Shown piece by piece: positions 1 through 9,747 of a stretch of 64,000 bases of DNA. Origin of the DNA: Sialis fuliginosa (taxonomy: Eukaryota > Arthropoda > Insecta > Megaloptera > Sialidae); NCBI GenBank assembly GCA_961205875.1, contig OY540811.1:35433340-35497339 (forward strand), given 5' to 3'. The translations under genes and the position numbers were made by a program. Position 1 is the stretch's first letter. Every line of letters begins with the position of its first letter. The notes beneath the pieces were generated by a model that did no database searches, was not told where the DNA came from, and saw nothing but the letters and a program-made list of their open reading frames with translations.

Positions 1-358
1 CGGCCACACGTTGCACAAGAGACATTACAAAAGTTGAACAACAACGAACCCTTACTTCACCCATCTTACTCATTGGACCTCTCACTCACTGATTATCACC
101 TTTTCAAGAACCTCGACAACTTCCTACAAGGCAGAGAGTTCAATAAATCAAGCAGATCCCAAAAGTGCCCTCGAACAATTTGTTGCTTCCAGAACTCTCG
201 AGTTTTAAGTTAGCGGCATAAACAAACTTGTTTCTGATTGGGAAAAGTGTATCGAATCCAATGGTTATTATTTCGATTCAATATCTTAATTATGTTTTGA
301 AATATGTAAATTTAAAGTTCATAATAAAAACGTGCATTATTTTTGCAACAACCTAATA
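1..358 (+). mobile_element. mariner element, 3' portion: transposase C-terminal relic and 3' TIR
   Basis: The first frame reads RPHVAQETLQKL..., then LDLSLTDYHLFKNLDNFLQG, the C-terminal part of a mellifera/irritans-type mariner transposase (a DD34D cut-and-paste enzyme acting at TA sites). The third catalytic Asp (in SLDLS) is kept; the second (in HDNARPH) would lie just outside the window. The homology changes frame near 155 (a +1 shift), continues as QADPKSALEQFVASRT, meets a stop at 206-208 and ends at a stop at 287-289, so the gene is dead. The end at about 330-358 (ACGTGCATTATTTTTGCAAC, then AACCTAATA) matches, inverted, the end of the other mariner at 8301-8329, which defines the TIR. 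The upstream half is cut off by the window edge. Confidence 0.9.
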
Positions 359-362
359 TTTA

Positions 363-515
363 TTATTTTAAACTAGCGAATTGGACCCCGGTGTTACCCG
401 GGGATATGTGTTCTATGTTTTTGACATTAGGACATTAGAAAACTAATACATATAGATATTATTATAAAGTTGAGTTTTATTTCTGACAAATCCCATTAAA
501 ATTTTTAATATACAT
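363..515. repeat. Interspersed repeat fragment, family X head
   Basis: It begins about 372 with ACTAGCGAATTGG and then GGTGTTACCCGGGGATAT, matching the head of the longer family X copy at 36140. The end of this stretch (GAGTTTTATTTCTGA, then AAATCCCATT) recurs near 56965. It follows the mariner TIR directly, so mariner probably inserted into or beside this repeat. Class unknown. Confidence 0.5.
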
Positions 516-1178
516 ACAGAGTGTTTGGATCGGCGATACGAATATTTTAAAGGTAGGTAGAATGAGTTATTTGGAAGTGATTTAAGCAAATATACCTATA
601 TACAAAGTGCAACAGTTTTTTTATAACGGCTATTTTAGTAATTTTTTTTAAAACTCAGATTTATACATGTTAATGTCAAAAATTCAAAAGTTAAAGAGCT
701 CTATTTTATAGCATTTCGAAAAACCTACCATAATACCTACAGGAACGGGCTATTTTTATTTAAAAAATCTTACATTTATCCCAGAGTATGTAAAATTTTT
801 ACATTTTTACAGTGAGTCGATAAGTCATTAGAAACGTGATACTTTTCAAATATTTTTTTATACTCAATGGACAGAATCATCCTTTGCACAGGAGGAATTG
901 CTACACTGTCTAATGTGTATAAAAAATGTTTGAAAAGTATCACATCACGTTTTCAATGACTTTTAAGTAATATAAAAATCATCTTTAAAAAATAAAGGCT
1001 GACTTTTGAACTTTTGCGATTAACATGTATAAATCTGGGTTTTTTCAAAAATTTACTAAAATGGCCGATATAAAAAAACTGTTGCACTTTGTATATAGGT
1101 ATATTTACTTAAATCACTTCCAAATGACTCATTCTACCTTCCTTCAAAATATTCGTATCGCCGAACCAAACATCATGT
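516..1178. mobile_element. Foldback element, imperfect palindrome of about 0.66 kb
   Basis: The left arm from 516 (ACAGAGTGTTTGG, then CGGCGATACGAATATTTT) is repeated inverted at about 1025-1178 with few mismatches over about 180 bp. A second, inner inverted pair (AAGTCATTAGAAACGTGAT at 822 against its complement near 952) surrounds the centre at about 890. The arms are unequal because the left side carries roughly 90 bp extra. The 69-codon frame at 1025-1234 lies in the right arm and is not a gene. No transposase relic is visible; it is a non-autonomous TIR or foldback element of unknown superfamily. Confidence 0.75.
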
Positions 1179-1206
1179 ATAACTATAGGTATTATATTAC
1201 TAGTAT

Positions 1207-2247
1207 CAGAGTGATTTACAACTATGTAGTGTAAAAAAATTAACAGTATATCGAGGATGTAATTTTAAGCAAAAAACCTTATGTGAACCTATGTCCGGAA
1301 ATTCTTCGTGAGGAAGTTACAGCTTTTACCCAAAATTAGTGTTTATTTAATATCTAAAGAACCCATTGTGCTACAGTTGTGAAATTTGATACAGGGATTG
1401 GTATTAATAAGTATTATCGATTTCCAATATCAAACAATCATAATTTAGACCAGGGGTGTATGGGGCCAGTAGGCCCGCCGATTTTTGTAAAATATTTTTT
1501 TGTTCTTTAATTTTTTCATGAGTTGGGTACTTATAGAAGATTATATGGCACAAAATACACAAAAATATACTTTGTCATTTATCATAAGATCAACCGTTAT
1601 CGAGAAATATCGATAAAATAAAGTACTGCAGAATTTTACTTAATACGGATGCTTCAAATGACACAAAATAAGTTTATATTCTTGTTTTATAATAATAATA
1701 ATAATAACATGTCCTGACTGATTGATTTATCATCGCCCAGTCGAAACCCCTGGTCCTAGAAACGTGAAATTTTAAGGGTGTCTTCCTTTTATGACCTAAC
1801 CACCCACTAAGAAAGGGTTTACTTTATTTTATTTTATCAATATTTCTCGAAAACGGTTGATATTATGATAAATTAACAAAATATATTTTTGTGTATTTTG
1901 TGTCATATAATCTTCTACAAGTACCCAACTCATGAAAAAATTAAAGAACAAAAAAATACTTCACAAAAATCGGCGGGCCTACTGGCCCCATACACCCCTG
2001 GTCTAAATTATGATTGTTTGATATTGGAAATCGATAATACTTATTAATACCAATCCCTGTATCAAATTTCACAACTGTAGCACAATGGGTTCTCTAGATA
2101 TTAAATATACACTTATTTTGGGTAAAAGACTGTAGTTTCCTCACGAAGAATTTCCGGACATAGGTTCACATATAGTTTTTTCCTTAAAATTACATCCTCG
2201 ATGTACTGTAATTTTTTTTTTACACTAGTTGTAAATCACCTTGTATA
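1207..2247. mobile_element. Foldback family A, copy A1 (full length, 1.04 kb)
   Basis: A near-perfect inverted repeat centred about 1727. The ends read CAGAGTGATTTACAAC and, inverted, TACAAGGTGATTTACAAC. Arms of several hundred bp hold GTCCGGAAATTCTTCGTGAG, ATCTAAAGAACCCATTGTG and GGGGTGTATGGGGCCAGTA, each found again inverted on the other side. There are no long reading frames. The same sequence recurs at 3051-3996, 11998-12880 and 34985-35670. Ends of GTGATTTACAAC beside ACAGGGT-like bases suggest a terminal-repeat DNA element, but its superfamily is not evident. Confidence 0.85.
1689..1709. repeat. (AAT)n microsatellite
   Basis: About seven AAT units in the spacer between the arms of A1. 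It probably grew after the palindrome formed, since it has no mirror on the other side. Confidence 0.7.
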
Positions 2248-2757
2248 TGTAAAAAAGATGAATAATAAGATATTTAAATAATTAACTGGAATGTATACGA
2301 ATTTGAGGTATTTTTTACAATCTGTTACTACGAGCATTAGGTATATGTATATGTACATATAATGCATGAATGTATGTGTGCGCGCATGGACTTATAACTG
2401 GTACCTATATGTATATGTATATGTACCGACAACGTCGTCTAGGAGATTTGATAATGACGTACGAGATGAAGCTCGGAGAGAGGGCAGCTCCTTTAGAATG
2501 ACTACAGATAACCCGAAATCAACAAAATTATTTGTTTACAGTATTGATACTACGTCGTATGCTGCCTTATTAATAATGTTAGTGATAAATATTTTTAAAT
2601 ATCATACTATCTGCATGTTATAATAATCATTTTAATAAATAAAAATTATTAACTGTTTCTACATAGTGCCAGTTACAGTGTAGTATCTAGTTATGTTTTT
2701 AAATATAGTTTTATAATTGCTGTATTGTTATTTAATATATTTGTGAAACGTTAAAAA
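2248..2757 (+). other. Stretch upstream of the candidate exon; possible promoter or 5' UTR
   Basis: This is one of the few stretches where no repeat family is recognised. It holds an alternating ATGTATATGTAC tract (2341-2420) and then a patch with normal CpG content (2430-2520: CGACAACGTCGTCTAGG, GAGATGAAGCTCGGAGAG). An 85-codon frame (2366-2623) crosses it, but composition alone does not make it a gene. Because the next feature starts with an ATG in good context, this stretch may hold the promoter and 5' UTR. No TATA box or initiator could be assigned with confidence. Confidence 0.3.
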
Positions 2758-2971
2758 ATGGTAGAAACGGATTCGTTACCGGATAAAGTTTGTCTGAACA
2801 CTATAACTAATTTATCGCGAGAGATTCAAGAGAACGGAAAGAAACTTAAAAAGTCGCGCGTGTTTATGAAAGGACCTAGTATTTCGGAGTTTTTTGTTAA
2901 AATCAACTCGATTAATCCAAAGATGAAAACTAATACCTTTCTTGCTCAATCAAAATGGAAACAATTAATCT
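2758..2971 (+). CDS. Candidate first coding exon of an unidentified host gene (partial)
   Basis: ATG at 2758 lies in AAAAATGG context (A at -3, G at +4) and opens 71 codons, MVETDSLPDKVCL... to ...LAQSKWKQLI. The frame then meets T|GTAAGT at 2971/2972, a consensus splice donor leaving phase 1; reading into the intron reaches a stop at 3018. The segment uses many CpG codons (TCG, CCG, ACG, CGA, CGC), unlike the surrounding DNA, and belongs to no repeat family here. The peptide is hydrophilic and Lys/Ser-rich with no signal peptide, membrane segment or domain I recognise. It sits between foldback copies A1 and A2; the putative intron would start with A2. It could still be a relic, but start context, composition and donor together favour a real exon. 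Function unknown. Confidence 0.5.
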
Positions 2972-3050
2972 GTAAGTTTTTTTATTTTAATTTTAATATA
3001 TCTGCTGAAAATTGGTAACTTTATATTGGAATTATTGTCTTGTACCTATA

Positions 3051-3996
3051 CAGGATGATTTACAACTAGTGTAAAAAAATTCAACAGTAGATCGAGAATG
3101 TAATTTTAAGTAAACAACTTTATGTGAATCTGTGTCCGGAAATTCTTCGTGAGAGAGCTACAGCCTTCCAAAAATGTTGCCAAAAATTAGTATTTATTTA
3201 ATATCTAGAGAACCCATTATAATACAGTTATGAGATTTGATACAAGGTTTAATATTAATAAGTGTTATCGATTTCCAGTATCAAACAATCATAATTTAGA
3301 GCAGGGGTGTATGGGGCCAGTTGGCCCATCGATTTTTATCAAATATTTTTTTGTTCTTTAATTAAAAATAAGATAAAAAGTAATTATAAATATACCTCCA
3401 AAAGTGCATAAATAGTCATTTATAGTTTTGTTTTTTAGTCATTTTATTAAAGTACGTGTAACAGTAATACAACCAAACTAAAATACTTGATAATGGTCTA
3501 AATCATAGGTGTCCAACCTTTTGAACCACCATAGTAAAATTTTTATTTAATTTATTAAGGGCCGCAGGTCACAATATAAAACCGAGGACTTTTTTTTTTT
3601 TTTTTTGACCGCGTCAATTTGAATTCCTAATTGTATTATAAATATATATAAATAAATAGATAATTAAATTAGGAAATACCTTTTTTTATTATTCGAAGAT
3701 ACTAATTTCTATGTACATTTATTATTATAAAAAATTTTTAATTTTTAAATTATGCTCGCGGGCCGCACTAAGGATCCTCGAGGGCCGCGGGTTGGAAATC
3801 GATAACATTTATTAATACTAAACCTTGTATCAAATCTCATAACTGTATCATATTAAATAAACACTAATTTTTGGCAACATTTTTGAAAGGCTGTAGCTCT
3901 CTCACAAAGAATTTCCGGACATAAAATTTTTTGCTTAGAATTACATCCTTGATCTACTGTTGAATTTTTTTACACTAGTTGTAAATCACCCTGTAT
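3051..3996. mobile_element. Foldback family A, copy A2, with an embedded hAT remnant
   Basis: The ends are CAGGATGATTTACAACTAG and, inverted, TACAGGGTGATTTACAAC. Both arms match A1, including GTCCGGAAATTCTTCGTGAG and the ATGGGGCCAGTTGGCCC core on the left. The centre differs: the left arm runs to about 3500, an unrelated GGGCCGC-type sequence occupies 3506-3795, and the right arm resumes at GGAAATCGATAAC. The segment between the A core and the right arm has been lost, so insertion was accompanied by a deletion. If the exon at 2758 is real, this element is intronic. Confidence 0.8.
3506..3795. mobile_element. hAT-like non-autonomous remnant (GGGCCGC family) inside A2
   Basis: It starts TAGGTGTCCAACCTTTTGAA, soon followed by GGGCCGCAGGTCACAATAT, and closes with CGGGCCGCACTAAGG, then GAGGGCCGCGGGTTGG. 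The outer TAGGTGTCCAACC and GGGTTGG are complementary ends. This pattern is typical of non-autonomous hAT elements. A matching left end is at 6453 and a related right end at 48594. No intact target duplication is seen, because the right junction is fused to the A2 arm. Confidence 0.6.
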
Positions 3997-4057
3997 AAGT
4001 TTCAGTGTTCTTCAGTTGAACATTATTAAAAAAAACCTAAGTTCATTTTTGAATGGT

Positions 4058-5042
4058 AAAACAGTTATTGAATCATTTGTTGAAAATTTTAATATCCTTA
4101 AGGATAAACCTTTTATTTTGAAGAGGAAACGCCGAAAAAATTTTTTCAAAATGTATAGTATATCAATTTTGAGAGTCTCTACAGAACTTGAGAAATGTTT
4201 TTGGTCAAATACGTAATTCTGGCAGTGAACAGTGTACGCGATTCTTAATTTATTAAATCACATTTCTGACAAACTAATTAAAGATAAAATAAAATGAATG
4301 GGACATAGACTATAGATAATATTATTCTCTACATTATGTATAAAATGATTATTTTTGAACGTAATAATTTAACCGAAAACGGATGTTTACTGTTGTCAAT
4401 TTTTGAATTATTTCTTAAATAAGAAAAAAATGTTTGAGATAAAAAATGTCGAGTATGTTATTATCTATAATTTATTCCCCATACATTTTTTTCTAACATT
4501 TATATTTTAGCCAGAAATCATTTTTTTAAATAATTATTTAGACAGCCACACTGTTCACTCTTATGGCAGATATTTCTTCTCTGTTATGAACCATTTGAAT
4601 TATAATAAAAAAAATTTTTTTCAAAAATTTTTTTTTTTCGAAAAAATGAATAGAACATAAATTATAGATATTAATATTACTTACAGTTTTTAACTTGACA
4701 GTATAAGAAAGTAAAAAAAAAAAAAGATTTCAATAATTAAAAAGAGCTAATGAAATTTTGTTTATATTTTTTTATAAATTTTCACAAAATGACAATGTTT
4801 CTTTCTGATAAAAAATGAATAATTTTAATTTCAATGCAGAACGATGAGAAAGCAACAAGTGTTTAGTAGACGCAAACACCTAAAGTCTGATCTAAAAAAT
4901 AATTCATTAGATTTGATTAGAATGCATGGAGGCTTTCAAAATTATTGTAAATTTTTGAAAATTCTTTCGGCGTTTCATCTTAAAAAAGAGGTTATCCTGA
5001 AGGATATTAAAATTATCAACAAATGATTCAAAAACTAGAACG
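4058..5042. repeat. Inverted repeat of about 90-bp arms around a family Y segment
   Basis: The left arm (4060-4152: GAATCATTTGTTGA, AATTTTAATATCCTTAAGG, AAACGCCGAAAAAATTTT) is found inverted at about 4955-5042. Between the arms lies a diverged family Y sequence (ATTATCTATAATTTATTCCC, CTGTTATGAACCATTTGAAT) also seen at 13980-14345 and 40310-40720. It may be a foldback element or a host segment duplicated in inverted orientation. The 66-codon frame at 4016-4216 lies in the left arm and is not supported as a gene. Confidence 0.5.
4840..4946 (+). CDS. Weak candidate internal exon with an HGGF motif
   Basis: An acceptor-like TTTCAATGCAG precedes a frame reading MRKQQVFSRRKHLKSD, then LDLIRMHGGFQNY, before a weak donor-like GTAAAT at 4947. 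Codons such as CGC, GGA and GGC and the amphipathic LDLIRMHGGF pattern look protein-like. The HGGF ending resembles a short helical repeat I know loosely from plant and other eukaryotic proteins, but I cannot name a family. The frame does not join directly to the phase-1 donor at 2971 (a stop results), so an intervening exon would be needed. The 3' end also overlaps the inverted-repeat arm at 4955-5042. Chance or a relic is quite possible. Confidence 0.25.
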
Positions 5043-5222
5043 TTGTGTGTTTTTTAAAACTGTTCTGCGACCATTTTTCGCGGGTTTATAGCCATTCAAA
5101 AATACCTAAAAATACTGAAATAATTTAGTGATCCCTTAATTTCGAATTTTAGTGTATAAGACTTGGTATACAAATTTACAATTTGTTAATGTTTGTAGGT
5201 AATACATACTTATTTTAATTTA

Positions 5223-5882
5223 CGTTCCAAGACTGTGTCAAAGTTCAATATTTCATTTATTATAAAAAATGGAAGAAAATTTTAAATACAAAAGTTGTCG
5301 GAATAAAAACAAGCAGCACTTTTTTTAAATAGTTACATTTATATAGGATGTCCCATAAGTGTATTACAATTCAAAGTTATATTTTTTTAAATACAAAGTG
5401 TATTTTTTTAATTGATAATCTAAAAGCATTTCTTTCGGATATTTTAATATAAAAGATGTCTGGGATTATACTGAGCGGTTTAGAAATTATGACCATTTTT
5501 GTAAGAAAATAGTATTATTTTCAACACCTTGTAATTTTCTAATTACAACAAAAAAATTGTTTTCTGCTAAAAATAGTTTTGGCATATGCTCTATTATTGC
5601 GATATTAACATACATCAAACATTTATAACATTGTATTCTTTGTACAGGCTGTATCAAAACTCTGAACTTAATTTTTTTCAAAATTTTCAAATGGAACTTC
5701 CTGTATATTTTCACATTTTCGAATTGCCTATTCAATTCTAAACACATTTTATAAACTATGTTCTACACCTAAATTTAGCCTTGTATGTATATAAGTGTAA
5801 CTAACTTTTGTATTTAATGTTTTCTTCCACTTGTGAAATTTATGAAATATTGAACTTTGACACAGTCTTGGAACACCCTGTA
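5223..5882. mobile_element. Foldback element with TTCCAAGACTGTGTCAAAG ends
   Basis: The left end (GTTCCAAGACTGTGTCAAAG, then TTCAATATTTCAT, AAATACAAAAGTT) is mirrored at the right end, which closes with CTTGGAACACCCTGTAT. Arms are about 90 bp and the middle is not palindromic. The middle contains ACAGGCTGTATC and TATAGGATGTCCC, so other ACAGGGTG-type ends may be nested in it. No coding potential is seen; the 86-codon reverse frame at 5487-5747 has no recognisable motif. Confidence 0.6.
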
Positions 5883-6445
5883 TTTGCTTTGAAATGATTG
5901 TTAACTTTTACTTAATTAAATTATTGTTTTATTTAGATAGTTAATATAAACTTTTGGCATTAATCCCACGTTATGAAGAAATTATTTTTGAACTGGTTTT
6001 GTTTTTTTATAAAATTTGTTTTTGTTACAATAATATATTATTTACTACATTTCTATTGTTCCATCTATAATATTTTTTAACAGCCTTTCCTATTTACGTT
6101 TTCTATAGTTTTTTTTCTGTTGATTTACATTAATTAATTAATTAACAATATTCAAGAATAGATGTAAGACATTTAAAAAAATGTATTTCTTAATCTTTTC
6201 AAATAACTTTCAGTCTCATATTGCAATGAACAAACGACGAAACATTGGTATGGATAAAAATCAATTCCTCGATTTGTATATACATATTACATAAGGCTTG
6301 TAACTCTGAAACTAAAAGTGGTATACAAATTATAATACACCAAAGTACTTTAAGAAACCGCAAACAGAAAGTACCAATCTACTTTGATAAAAAAGTTATA
6401 GCCATTTAAAGAATTTCCGAATTTTCAGACTTTTGAGTGTACCAC
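5883..6445 (+). other. Low-complexity gap; one weak candidate exon at 6214-6280
   Basis: Mostly AT-rich DNA with no repeat identified. At 6201-6213 AATAACTTTCAG resembles a splice acceptor and is followed by an open stretch, SHIAMNKRRNIGMDKNQF, containing CGACGA and TTCCTCGAT, before a stop at about 6293. This could be a short exon of the gene starting at 2758, but length, missing donor consensus and lack of known homology leave it weak. Confidence 0.2.
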
Positions 6446-6570
6446 CTAAACCATAGGTGTCCAACCTTTTTAATCTTCTGGGCCGCATACCATAAACACA
6501 ATTAACTAAGGGCCGCAGGTCAGAATATGCAAAAATAAAAATCGAAGACCTTTTTTTTGTCGCGCCAATT
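6446..6570. mobile_element. hAT-like left end (GGGCCGC family), truncated
   Basis: TAGGTGTCCAACCTTTTTAA at about 6455, followed by CTGGGCCGCATACC and GGGCCGCAGGTCAGAATAT, matches the left end inside A2 (3506). The right end is not found nearby, so this is a truncated or decayed copy. Confidence 0.5.
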
Positions 6571-7267
6571 TGAATTAAAAGTTTTATTAAATAACTAAGG
6601 TTACATTATAGGAAAAATAAACCGGATTTTTTTTAAATTCTATTTTAATTAATAATAATAATTAAAATAATATATATACCTATACGCTTTATTCATTAGA
6701 TTATTATCTTAAATTAATATAACATTATTTTATATGGTATTTCTTAATTAGTAGAGGGGTATAGTCTTACATTATATTATAAAAAATATTATTTTCTACA
6801 TATCCTGTAGTTTTACAGTTTCGTAAGGTCGATTATTTTAAATTGTTTGTATATAATACGTTCTTTGCGGTTGAAAACATTTTACATTTCTAGTGTCAAA
6901 TTATAAATGTGATAAATCACAAACAACATTTAAAAAATTTAGACAAATTCACAGCAAAGAAGATGGTATAAAGTATAGATAAAAAGTACTCGAAATTAAA
7001 GCACCAATGCATTACTATAATACATGTTGTATGATGTATCATCTTATCATAAAAAATACTGTTCAGATTAGTATGCATCAGTCTATTCGGATATGTTTTC
7101 TCGGAGACGGGAAATGTTTTTGAAGAAAATAATTTCAATCATACTTATGGTGATCAAAATGTTAAAAAAACCGCATTTGTGTTATGAAATGGTTGTTTTC
7201 ATTAAAATTTTTGTTAACAAAATGTTATTATGTATTTCGTTATTATTATATTTATGTTTTTCATTTT
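6571..7267. other. AT-rich gap, nothing assigned
   Basis: A/T runs and short AT-rich repeats. The frames at 6917-7138 (-) and 7093-7299 (+) overlap each other and read as low-complexity hydrophobic peptides (Ile, Leu, Phe, Met) typical of AT-rich noncoding DNA. Confidence 0.4.
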
Positions 7268-7405
7268 TTTACGTTCGCATAACTTTAGATTTAGATTGAA
7301 ATTGGCAAAAAATTAAAAATATACGAAAAAATAATCAGGTGCGACAATTTGTTCTACCTTTGGTGAATTTAGTACGAGGAAGTTGATTTACTTGGCAGAT
7401 GTTTT
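7268..7405 (+). mobile_element. Family B (Helentron-like) deletion derivative, 3' end
   Basis: It matches the 3' part of the family B element at 8525-9290: TAGATTTAGATTGAAATTGG, ATACGAAAAAATAATCAGG, then TACCTTTGGTGAATTTAG, ACGAGGAAG and TTACTTGGCAGATGTTTTT. About 100 bp between TCAGGTGCG and TACCTTTGG are missing relative to that copy. Its right edge leads into the region of the truncated mariner. Confidence 0.65.
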
Positions 7406-7439
7406 TATTATTATAAACATACATATTTGTATATTTCAA

Positions 7440-8329
7440 AATATAATTAAGCTACTTAACAGAATTTTTTTATGCATTTCGTCAATTTGTTGACGATACC
7501 TTTCTGCTGTAATTGTTTCATCAGGATTTAAGAAGTTATAGCGGATTAATCCCTGTACAGACCACCAAACGGTCACCATTGTCTTCTTTGGATGCAAACT
7601 TGGCTTTGGAAAGTGTTTAAGAGCTTCAGCTTTATTTAACGACTGCCCTGAACGTCTCCTATTGTTATATAAAACCAATTTTTCATCGCATGTTACAATA
7701 CATTCCAAAAATGGATCATTTTTGTTGCGTACAAGAAGCATAGAATAAATTTCGTAACGACAATTTTTGTGATTTTCGCTTAATTCGTGTGGCATCCATT
7801 TATTAAGCTTTTTGGTTTTGCCAATCGTAGTTAAATGTCGCGAAATGGTTCCTGGGTTTACTTATAGCTCTTCTGCAAGTTCTCGAACAGTTGTATGTGG
7901 GTTAACTTTTACTATAGCTTTCAACATGTCGTCATCAACAGGAGAAGGACGTCCGCGACTCTCTTGGTTTTCCCAATTTACTTCATCTGCACGAAATTTT
8001 TGAAACCAACGCCGCACCGTGGATTCATCAATGGACCCCTGCCCCCAAACTTGATTGATATTTTTGGCCGTTTGCGCTGCACTGCGACCGAGTTTGAACT
8101 CGTAAAAATAAATTTTTCTAAAATCCTTTTTCGACATTTTTTTTTTAATCACCATGAAATAGTTGAAAATGAAATTTTATGAAAAATGTTCAAAGAAATC
8201 AAGGAAGTCAGTAAAAAAAATCTTTAAAATGATATAAATACTTAGTACTTTAGGCGACAACTATAAGAGAAATTAGTACCTAAATCTAGGCATAGGAAAA
8301 ACGTGCATTATTTTTGTAACAACCTAATA
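7440..8329 (-). pseudogene. mariner element, 5' half: transposase with one nonsense codon, 3'-truncated
   Basis: The reverse strand starts with the TIR at 8329-8301 (TATTAGGTTGTTACAAAAAT). An ATG at 8155, or preferably 8137 (MSKKDFRKIYFYEFKLGR), opens a mellifera-type mariner transposase. The N-terminal paired helix-turn-helix region runs through AAQTAKNINQVWG and STVRRWFQKFR to GRPSPVDDDMLKA. An in-frame TAA (plus-strand 7862-7864) follows ...RELAEEL; reading through it continues in the same frame, VNPGTISRHLTTIGKTKK, to WMPHELSENH, LLVRNKNDPF and VTCDEKLVLYNN, which contains the first catalytic Asp. The match stops after QQIDEMHKK near 7465, before the second Asp. A functional protein is about 345 residues, so roughly the last third is missing. 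This is the only transposase here with just one disabling codon in the kept part, so it is relatively young. Confidence 0.93.
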
Positions 8330-8384
8330 TTATTTAAGACGCATTTGTTCTTGTTATTTTTGGTTAAAAATTTTTCTCAGATGG

Positions 8385-8440
8385 TGGGTGGGGGGGAATA
8401 AATCTCGCCCAGGGCGCCAGACTAACAAAGGCCGGCCCTG
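8385..8440 (-). mobile_element. hAT-like terminal fragment (CAGGGCCGGCC end)
   Basis: On the reverse strand this reads CAGGGCCGGCCTTTGTTAG, then GTCTGGCGCCCTGGGCGAG. The YARNG-like start and GC-rich terminal block are typical of non-autonomous hAT ends. The opposite end is not seen. Confidence 0.4.
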
Positions 8441-8524
8441 ATATACAATATGTTGTTATAATATTGTTTACAATTATAATTAATGACTTATTAAATATTC
8501 TAATTAAAGGATACATCGAATATT

Positions 8525-9290
8525 GCTTCTTCGCAATATCGAAGATACGAGAAGCTTTGTGATCGTTTTAGATTGAGACAAAAAAAATGTTCTTCGATTT
8601 CAAAATTTTAAATTGATTTATCCGTTTCACGTCAAGACAAACACTTTTCGTTTCATGTCTGTCTGTCTGTCCGTGTGTCCGTCCGTGTGTCTGTCCCTTG
8701 AATCCTTGTCACATACATAACTCATAAACCACTGAACCGATATTATTGAAACTTGGTCGGATGGTTGGGTCTAGCTTGAGGACGGTCCCATTTCAAAATC
8801 ATGAAAATCATGTGTAAGGGGGAGAGGTGACATCCCAAATCCCAAAATATTGATTTTTTCAAGATATCTCAAGAACGACAGATGTTACGTGAAAATTTTA
8901 TAGAATAATTTCCTATAATATGGGTCTACAACGTTTGTTGTAAAATATTCCCTTACAAAGATTTATCTCAATTTATTTTTAAAAATCGTGTTTTGTTTTT
9001 TAAACTGATATTTACTTTGATATATTATCTCTAATTTTGACGTTTGCATAAATTTAGATTTAGATTGAAATTGTCAAAAAATTAAAAATATACGAAAAAA
9101 TAATCAGGTGCATTTTAAGAAAAATTTCGAACTAATATTTTTTAGTAAAATTGTATAAAAATTAAATGGTTAACCAATTCTAAGCAATTTATCTGAACAC
9201 TATCGGTTTTTATTTAAATTGTTGAATAATTAACTACCTTTGGTGAATTTAGCACGAGGAAGCACTGTGCATTTACTGGCAGATGTTTTT
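8525..9290 (+). mobile_element. Family B Helentron-like (HINE/DINE-type) element, most complete copy
   Basis: The 5' end has GCTTCTTCG (consensus GCTTCCTCG from the copy at 10016), then CAATATCGAAGATACGAG. A GTCT/GTCC microsatellite follows at 8653-8690, then a core (GTTACGTGAAAATTTTATAG, TTTGTTGTAAAATATTCCC). The 3' end has CGAGGAAGC at 9255-9263, the exact inverse of GCTTCCTCG, followed by ACTGTGCATTTACTGGCAG and a T-run. Subterminal inverted repeats, a GTCY microsatellite and a structured 3' tail are the known architecture of non-autonomous Helentron (HINE/DINE-1) elements. No Rep/helicase coding is present. About 765 bp. Fragments lie at 7268, 10016, 18361, 23030, 56487 and 61000, and a palindromic version at 53342. 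Confidence 0.6.
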
Positions 9291-9511
9291 AAACTGATAC
9301 ATTATCTAATTTATATAACTAAATAAATTGTATACGCGCTATGGCCTACATTTTGTAAACCACTGACGTATAGTAAACACATCAAATTCAGCCCAGATAA
9401 CTCCTGGTATATTTTGTGACCCGTGGAACTTTGACCAATATACATATGTATATTATATATGTATGTATATATGTATTATCATTTTTTGTCATTTTTGTTA
9501 GTTATTTTTAA
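9291..9511. other. Short gap, nothing assigned
   Basis: AT-rich sequence with a (TATATG)n-like stretch near 9440-9475. No gene or repeat end recognised. Confidence 0.3.
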
Positions 9512-9747
9512 CAGGGGTTATTTTAGTGTGTAATTGTAGCAGTTCCAAAAATGAATACTGTAGTTGTAAAAGCTAAAATTGCAAATAGAAAAAAATATAT
9601 ATAAAAAGTATAAGTGTAGAGCAAAAAAGGTCACTATAATTTGTATAGAAAGTTAATTTGTGTAGTTGAAAAATTGCAAGTAGAATGAAAAATATAAAAT
9701 ATAAAAAATATATTTGTAGTTAAAAAAATTTCTTAAAATAACCCCTG
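9512..9747. mobile_element. MITE family U, copy U1
   Basis: A 236-bp element with ends CAGGGGTTATTTTAGTG and, inverted, CAGGGGTTATTTTAAG. The CAGGG start fits the hAT YARNG rule. Inside are short A-rich units with GTAGTTGTAAAAGC and AGTGTAGAGCAAAAAA, found inverted in U2 (40021) and in remnants U3 and U4. No clear target duplication at this copy. Confidence 0.75.

Noticed and set aside
7812-8182. Plus-strand frames of 63 and 95 codons
   Set aside because: They are antisense shadows of the mariner transposase on the reverse strand.
1-8329. The mariner 3' half at 1-358 and 5' half at 8329-7440 as one element split by an inversion
   Set aside because: The first copy runs off the window edge and may be complete there; the breakpoints do not meet. 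Not enough evidence.
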